A DNA stretch of 64,000 nt from Notamacropus eugenii (Eukaryota; Chordata; Mammalia; Diprotodontia; Macropodidae): NCBI RefSeq assembly GCF_028372415.1, contig NC_092878.1, forward strand, positions 29,122,903 to 29,186,902, in the 5' to 3' direction. Shown here one piece after another: positions 54,437 to 64,000 of this stretch. How positions within the stretch are numbered: position 1 is the first letter of the stretch; each line of letters begins with the position of its first letter. Under the pieces are notes generated by a model. That model did no database searches and was not told the DNA's origin. It saw nothing but the letters and a program-made list of their open reading frames with translations. The position numbers and the translations under genes were made by a program.

Positions 54437-57400
54437 ACTAGTTTATAAAAATAAAATACAAAATAATTTGAAAACAGAACTTAAAACACTGTACAAAGCC
54501 TTAATATGATACAAATGGGAAAATTAAATAAATAATTACACTTTTATGTACAAACGGCCGATATGAAAGCACTCATGTTTCTGCAGATACCTTATGTCCT
54601 TGGTTGCCTGAGCAAAAAATGAAAAAAAAAGAGGGGGACGGTATTCGAAGGGGACACTTGTGTGCAATACCTTTGGAAGGAAACAAAATCAGAAGACAGT
54701 CTTACTGATGTGCCATTTACATCAGTACCCAAATACTTTCACAAAACAGCTTCTCATTTTCCTGGATCCTATCACTGATTCACAGGGGTCAAGTAGAATC
54801 ATCAAGTGAGTGTTCACCTAACTTATTATTTTTATAAGAAAAAATCCTACCCTTAGCTTGCTGTTTGAGTCTGATTTAGCAGCCACCAACAATTCACAGC
54901 TTCTTGGTTCAAAACTGTTTTCCTGTTTTAAAAATTTAGGGATGTCTAGGTGAAAGAAAATGGCACAATGATGTAGGCACTGGCTATTTCAGGAAAGCAG
55001 CCAAAAGCAGAGCCAGTATATAACTGAAACCTAGTGTGGGGTGTTCCCCAAAGAGCAGCATGTTGAAGGAAACTGTTAGACTGAAGCGTCTGAAGAAGAG
55101 ACTTCAATCTACTTCCTTTCATCTTTACTCAGTCTGCCTTCTCTGCTGGGCGTCTTTTCATCGAAATCTTGAGTGGCCCAATTTTGGTGCCATCTCTTAG
55201 TAACCAATGCTTGATCCCTTAGGAAAAACCCTGTGAGTAGCTTGAAAAACTCATGGATTTTGAAGGCTTGCGACTTCTTCCACCCCAACTGCTTCTCCCC
55301 TCTTCCCACTGTGGATTGCTATTCAAGCACTGGGCTTTTAGGGTCTGAGAAGAAATAGTTCTATTTACCCATTAGAAGTGAGTAAAATATGCTCACATGA
55401 AAGAAAAACTGCATTTAAAATCAAACTGGCAAAAGAACCTAGTTTCTGTGATGAGTGATTTTAGGGATTTGAACTGCAGTTAAGACAGTATTATATTCTA
55501 AAAGCTCACCTGACTAAAGATCTTCACAAGTAGGCTGTGATCAGTATAGTTTTTTAAGCATCCAAATGTGGAACCTAATATTTGTCTGCTAAAGATAGAG
55601 GGAAAGTACACAAGGCAAGCATCCACAACAGTCTGTGCGATCACAGCCCCTACAGTGCAAGAAACTATTTACTCAATGACCTGCTTCATTTTTTCCCCAT
55701 TCTCTAGGTAAATGGGCATCCTGCCAATGTTCTTGGGCATCTGGAAAAAGTAGGGCTATATAGCTCATGATAAAAAGCTTAAGGAAGCAAGTTGTAACCA
55801 TCCTATCATTTCTAGTATACATTAGGAAGACATTCAGAATCCTATTACAACCTCATAAGGGGATGATGGGAAGAATGCCAAGTTATTTTTCTTGAAATTT
55901 GCTGTTGGAAACAAATATGGGAGGGAGGGACACAAGGAGGGAATAGGATTTGAGTAATTACTAAGCATGACTTGCTTCTTGACTGTGGAACTTTCTCAGT
56001 TTCTATGGGCAGTCACCAGATTGCAGTAAATGCCAAGGTGATGCTTTATCTGGCCATGTTTGTCTTATGAAGAACCTTTACATACGTATTTTTGTATAAG
56101 GAAATCAAATCACTGAATATCTGCTTCACAGAGGAGCTTGACTTTATTAAAAGTAGTGTCATGTCCAGCAGGGAGCACTGTATCTGGAAGAACATAGGCT
56201 GTGAGGCATCCAAAACCATGATGAAATAAGGAAACATTTACTCATTGCATTCACAGAATGACTTCAAGAATTTTCTGTGTAACTTTTGCTACTCTCCTTT
56301 GCTATGTTGGGAAACCCAATCCTCACTTCCATAATATGAAGTTCTTGTAAGGTCCAAGGTTTGTGGGTAAAACAGCCTAGTGCGGGGGAGTGGAGTGGAG
56401 TTGGGGGGGTCTGGTGGGGGCCTGTGGGACAGCGAAAATTATTAAAGTTTCCTTAATGGTGATGTAACTTGCTCTGCTTACAATCTGGAGCAGGGATTGG
56501 GGGTTCCCTCACACAATAGCCCAGACCCATTCCCTCCAAAATTTGATGTTGGAGTCATGTTTCAGATCACTCCCCCATGTCAAAGTCTTAAGTGTATCAT
56601 GAACCTGTAGGTTGCCTAAGCTAAGTACACGATGGTGGCTATGTGTCTTAAGTGTTAAACATTTCTCTCTCTACTTTTATTCTGAAAACAAGACTAACAA
56701 GACTATGTCTGCCTTGTCTACAGAACCAAAGGCAAAGAGAAGCCAAAAAAGAAGTTTCTTTTTCTGTCTCAGCACTAGTGGCATTAGTGCTAAAGTGACC
56801 ATTCTCACCTGAGATGAAGTGCCCAGATACTCAACAGACATGTATGTAAACAAAAATGGGTACATTCGAGTCTTCCTACTATCAAGATTACAAAAGAACA
56901 GGAACAAAACAGAAGTGATGGTTCTCTCATACCTGTGCACTTTTGTTAGAAACAAAGGAACCAAAAATGTATTTTTTTAAAAATCTGAAGAGCTTAGTTA
57001 CCTGTGACCACTAAATTTAACTTAACATTTATAAATAAATAATTTTAAATACCCAAAGACTCAAATACACTTCCCCCCACCCCAGGCTATTAAATTCTGA
57101 TTTCTGGTATACTGTTTCCCCATCACTAACCCCTAATGCTAGGTAAGGAATTAAATTTCTCAAACTAGGATCCCCACCCACCCACCCAATAGAAAAATCT
57201 CTAATTCTGTTTCAACTTGGTCATCTCATGTAGAAGTGTTAGTTTAGTTTTAACTATATGTGTTTTTACATGCATAAAGCTATGCTTTCTCCTCGCAAAA
57301 TAAATGCAACCTTGAAAAACATCAGCACAGAGCTCTGTAGGAAGGAATCCCATCAGTGCTTCTGTAAGATCTGAGTGCCTGCCCAGCAGCTGTGCAGAAA

Positions 57401-60400
57401 TGTTCCCAAAGTGGCCATTTACTAAGGTTAATCAAGGAGTCTCTACATAGTCTTCAAAAAATTATACATGTAGTACAATGCATTAATAAGCAGCAAAGAC
57501 TTCTTTTGAGTGAAAAGAGCAAAGAATATAAAGTGTATGTTGACTGCAGTGGGTTCCAATAAATACTACTATTTTGCTAGTTATTTGGGGCTTGATTATC
57601 TTGGCAACATTTATAGAAAAATGGAATTCTGTTCCTACCATGCAACTTAAAATTTAAGTGTAAATACATCATTATCAGCAAAGCCAGCTTGCACAGGAAT
57701 GGTGAATTTAAGGAATAGTACATCTCTGAACAAGTCTAAAATTCAGAGATTCTCATAATTCCAGGCAGTGGCTTTAAGATTAAATTTTATCTGACCCAAT
57801 TTTCCTCTTTACATTTACCATGTGTTAAATCTGGTCCCACAAAAATATCATCATATGTGAAAACATATGCAAAGATTACTACATGGAATTTTAACTGAAT
57901 GTCTTAACCAGTTTCCAATCCCTGGGAAGCATAATTAAGGACAGGATCATATAGCAACATAAGGGGACTAAGAAGTTTCTGCCCATGTCTGCTCAACTGA
58001 GACAGTACAAAGAATTGGGAGAAGAAAAGGGAGTTTAGGAGGAGTGTGAGTTGATAAGTGTGTTTAAGCACCCAGGAATTGCAGGCTGTGAAAAGGCTTG
58101 CCTTCCCAACCTCCATTCAAACTGAGGCACTTGAGTTCCCATAATGCAGTTCTGGCTTTTGCCTTACATTTAAAAAAAAATTTTTTTTTGTCTTTGCATT
58201 TTAATAGTTTTATTTCACTTTAATTAGCATGTACCCCTAAAACCCTAAAATCAACACACTGTATTTAGGATAATCAAATGAACTATTTTTATATTACTGA
58301 TAGTGGATAAGCAATGCTTGTCACCAAAGTCTGCAATATGCCACCACTAGAGGAAAAAAATGCATTCTTTATGCATCTTAACTTAAAAAAACAACCAAGA
58401 TCCCCTCCCCCCCCCCAAAAGGTCCTGACCCAGCTCTGCTCAGGAATGACACTCTAATTTTAGCCTGAGTGACACTCAACATCTAAAAGCACAAATAATT
58501 CGTGCAAGGACAGACAACTATGCTTTTAAAAAGAACATTTATATTGGATATGCTATATAGGACATGTACTTTTAAATATACTTAATAATATATGAGGGTA
58601 GAGTTACTTTTGGGTTTTCCTACTAAAAGGAAGCAGAGAGAGCAGAAACACATCTTTGGTTAACTCTTTCTTTAACATGCAAGATAAAATATTCTTACGT
58701 AATGATGGCTGCTTATCTCTGAATCCTGATGTCTAATATTTGAGGCTTAACAAACTTTGCCAGTGCTTCTTATAAAAAGCAGGGCAGCACAGTGGAAAGG
58801 TCAGGGGTATGATGGGGAGAACCGAAGCCGGGAAAACACATTTAAATGCCACTCTGATTTCAGTGTTGGTTTGGGGAAAACTCGGCAAAGATGCCAGCAA
58901 GAAAGTGTGATCACACATACACTACAATAGTAGCCACATCTGCAGCAACAGCTCTTCAAAATGGATTATAACTAGCACAGTCTGACCAGAGAGAACAGGG
59001 CTTAAAGCAGGCTACTTTTAGCACAGATTAGCCAATACAACGAAATAAAAATTATATAGCTCTGATGTCAGAAGCTTATAAAGTACCCAATAAAGTGAAG
59101 AAAGCAAAATGGAACGATAACAGGGATTCTTTTATCAATTCATATTAACCTAGCATGGCATTCTCTCTGTCACTGGATTTAAACCATGATCATCGTCCCA
59201 GATTATCTGCTCTCACCATGACGACAGTACTATGAGATTAACATGACAAATCTTTGAACCAGTAATACACTTTCAAGTATTTTTTTCCTATTAAAAGCTC
59301 TTTAAATGAAAGTTTAAACTACACTCCTAAAACCTGGCTTATTTGAGAACTGCCAACCCTTAAACCTTACACAGGGAAGGCAGAAATAATCTGTCTGAGG
59401 TGTCACATGCCAAGAAAATATTTTCAGAAAATGAAGACGCAAGGCCCAAGTGTATTTGAGGCACGCGATAGAAAGGGGATTTCACCATCTGCGGTCTATA
59501 AATTACAAATGGAGAATGAGAGTGAATTGAGTTTATACGCATATGTCTATATATATATATATTTATAAATATTTATATAATATAATTTACCATGAAGACA
59601 TGCAAGTATTGTTATAGCAACTATTATACAATATAATACAGAGATCGGCCTTGCCAACGTTACAGTTGCTTCAGGAACAGCAGGTATTCCCTACCTATTG
59701 CATTCCTCTGTAGTGCTTGAAACCCAAAAGAAATTAAGGTTCCCTACTATGCTACATTACTTAGAGGAGACAGTACACACACGGAGAGTGTTTTGTTTTG
59801 TTTTTTTAAGTCCAACATAGACCAAGAGAAAAAGTTCAGTGCAGCTTCAGGGCTACATTGATGCAGCATCAGAACATACTTACTCAAAGAAGAAATAATT
59901 CCTTTTTCGAACCAAGGGAATGAGGTTTGGCAACAAATACAAAGCACAGATGTTTGCTGGAAGGCAAATATCAACAGCAAGCAGACTCATTTATCTGACC
60001 CTGATAAGGTTTCCATAACACCCAGCATGCCAGGGACAGGGAGTACAAAGAAGGCCAATTCAAAGTCTGAGGTCATTTCATTTTGGCTGGTACCTTTCAG
60101 GGGGAGAAATATATGATGGGAGGGTTCCCACTAAGGTCCTCCATAGTTACTAATTAGGACCATACAAACAAGACATTGGGATGGGGAAGCTCAGCATTGT
60201 TAATCTGAGGCACAGAGGTATGACGTGCTAGGAGCAAAAGATGGTTAAAAAAAGCCAAAGATAACTATTTAAGCCTGATCTTCCAGCTTTATTTCCCCAG
60301 ATATTCAATTCTGGTTTTTAGGTAACTTACAAAATGTAAGGCTTGAGGATGATCTTCCTCAACAACATACCTAATTCTCTTTTCTGGGGAGAGGGATAGG

Positions 60401-61451
60401 TAACCCTGCGATGTAGAAATGGAGAGACTTCCCAGTGTCCCTTTCCCATTTACTCTTTCTGGAAACATCTTGGAGGCTGACACTGAAAACAACTGATACT
60501 CCAAGGAGTTAGGGAATGAGGATTGAGATTATAGTGAGGTAAGTTACAGGCAAGTGGGTTCCTCCACTTGAGCTGTCATACCTCTTATAACCCTTCTAAG
60601 GTGCTGTTAGTGTAAAAGTTCAGGCTTCCAAAACAATCTGTGGACATCCCCGATTTCTGATGTATTCCAGAAAGGTCTGTAGTTATCTGTCAACCATATA
60701 GACGTACTGAACTGTACTGCTATTGCCTCAAAGGACAATATGAGGGAAGTAAGAAGTTCTCTCAATCTGAAACAGCTAAGGAAAGTCCTAGCAAACACTG
60801 TTAAAAACTTTTAGTACGTGCTAACATATATATATTTTCAAAGATGAGCCTGGTGAGAGAAGGGAGAATGAATTATGCGGTCAAGACAAGCTCCTGAAAT
60901 TGGATTCCAAAGAGGTCACTTGGACTTGGAGCAAAGGTTACACAAAGACCCAACACATCATATAGACATACAAGCAAAGCACTCATCATCACTGGTTTCC
61001 AGATAGCATGTTTTCTTAAACAAACTAAAATGATCTGAGCAATACCAGTTCTCAAAGGTGAGGAAACCTTGGATGAAAATATTAAAGAGTTTTCAAATTT
61101 TGTTTAAGTAACCATTAAGTAAAAAGTAGGCCAAAACTGTAAACTTCATTCAGCCTCCCCCACAACTCTTTCTCTTAAAAAGCAGCTAAGAATTAGAGAT
61201 CACTGGGCTTGGCGAGTTTCACCCAAGTCAGTTTGCTGGGCTGCCCCTTCACAGGCATTTCTGATCTGCTTGCTGCCTGCCTTTGGGTAATTCTCTGTCA
61301 CATGTTCTTTTCATAAATAATTTATCATGTTACTTTCTTTTGCAAGTGAAGGTCAACACTGATTTTTTTTTTTAAAATATACAGTACACGGACACAACAT
61401 GCATCAGGTTTAGGAGGGTTTCACACCTGTGATAGGGACACAGCTTGGTTC
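54431..61451 (-). other. TTBK2: Probable long 3' UTR of TTBK2
   Basis: About 7 kb downstream of the TTBK2 stop. It is AT-rich, has no supported ORF and, unlike the rest of the window, I recognise no SINE or LINE copy in it. A minus-strand AATAAA lies at 54431-54436 near its far end. Human TTBK2 has a multi-kilobase 3' UTR (recalled). The exact end is an inference. Confidence 0.6.

Positions 61452-64000
<2,549 letters not shown>

Noticed and set aside
58760..58880. Possible SINE (ggcagcacagtggaaagg)
   Set aside because: Only the head phrase matches; no core or tail follows.

Overview
This is vertebrate nuclear DNA, almost certainly from a marsupial. Genes have many short exons with GT-AG introns, introns are full of interspersed repeats, and the proteins match mammalian STARD9, CDAN1 and TTBK2 (a cluster at human 15q15.2, recalled). 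The marsupial call rests on many tRNA-type SINEs with the metatherian layout (a 'cacagtggatagag...ggagtcaggaaga' head, a 'gtgaccctgggcaagtc' core and, in the fullest copy, a 'ctgaaaaacaactgaacaac' tail). The species cannot be read from the window.

Layout. (1) 1-36901, plus strand: the 3' part of STARD9 (KIF16A), a very large N-kinesin with FHA, a huge disordered region and a C-terminal START lipid-binding domain. Seventeen coding exons are present, and the kinesin motor lies upstream of the window. One exon is 12,606 bp and holds a 15-copy, 156-bp in-frame tandem array. (2) 36902-40013: the tail-to-tail gap between STARD9 and CDAN1. (3) 40014-51841, minus strand: complete CDAN1 (codanin-1), 28 coding exons, 1,219 residues, starting in a CpG island (about 50.2-52.6 kb). 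(4) 51842-54430: CpG-island flank and intergenic DNA. (5) 54431-64000, minus strand: the 3' end of TTBK2, with the final coding exon at 61452-61920, a probable 7-kb 3' UTR below it and intron above it.

The three genes are physical neighbours, not a pathway. STARD9 is a centriole/pericentriolar and lysosome-linked kinesin, codanin-1 is a cytosolic ASF1-binding protein of erythropoiesis, and TTBK2 is the kinase that licenses ciliogenesis at the mother centriole.

The most unusual signal is the tandem array in the giant STARD9 exon. It is exactly periodic over 2.3 kb and contains near-identical 312-bp dimers. It is absent from the human protein as I recall it, and would account for most of the extra length predicted here. 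Other notable items are a 7SL RNA pseudogene, a solo LTR with a 5-bp target-site duplication, a GC-AG intron, an in-frame alternative donor inside a GT microsatellite, a possible poison exon, and a 57-bp minisatellite filling most of a 188-bp CDAN1 intron. Exon boundaries were placed by hand from splice consensus, reading frame and remembered human proteins. Repeat boundaries are approximate.
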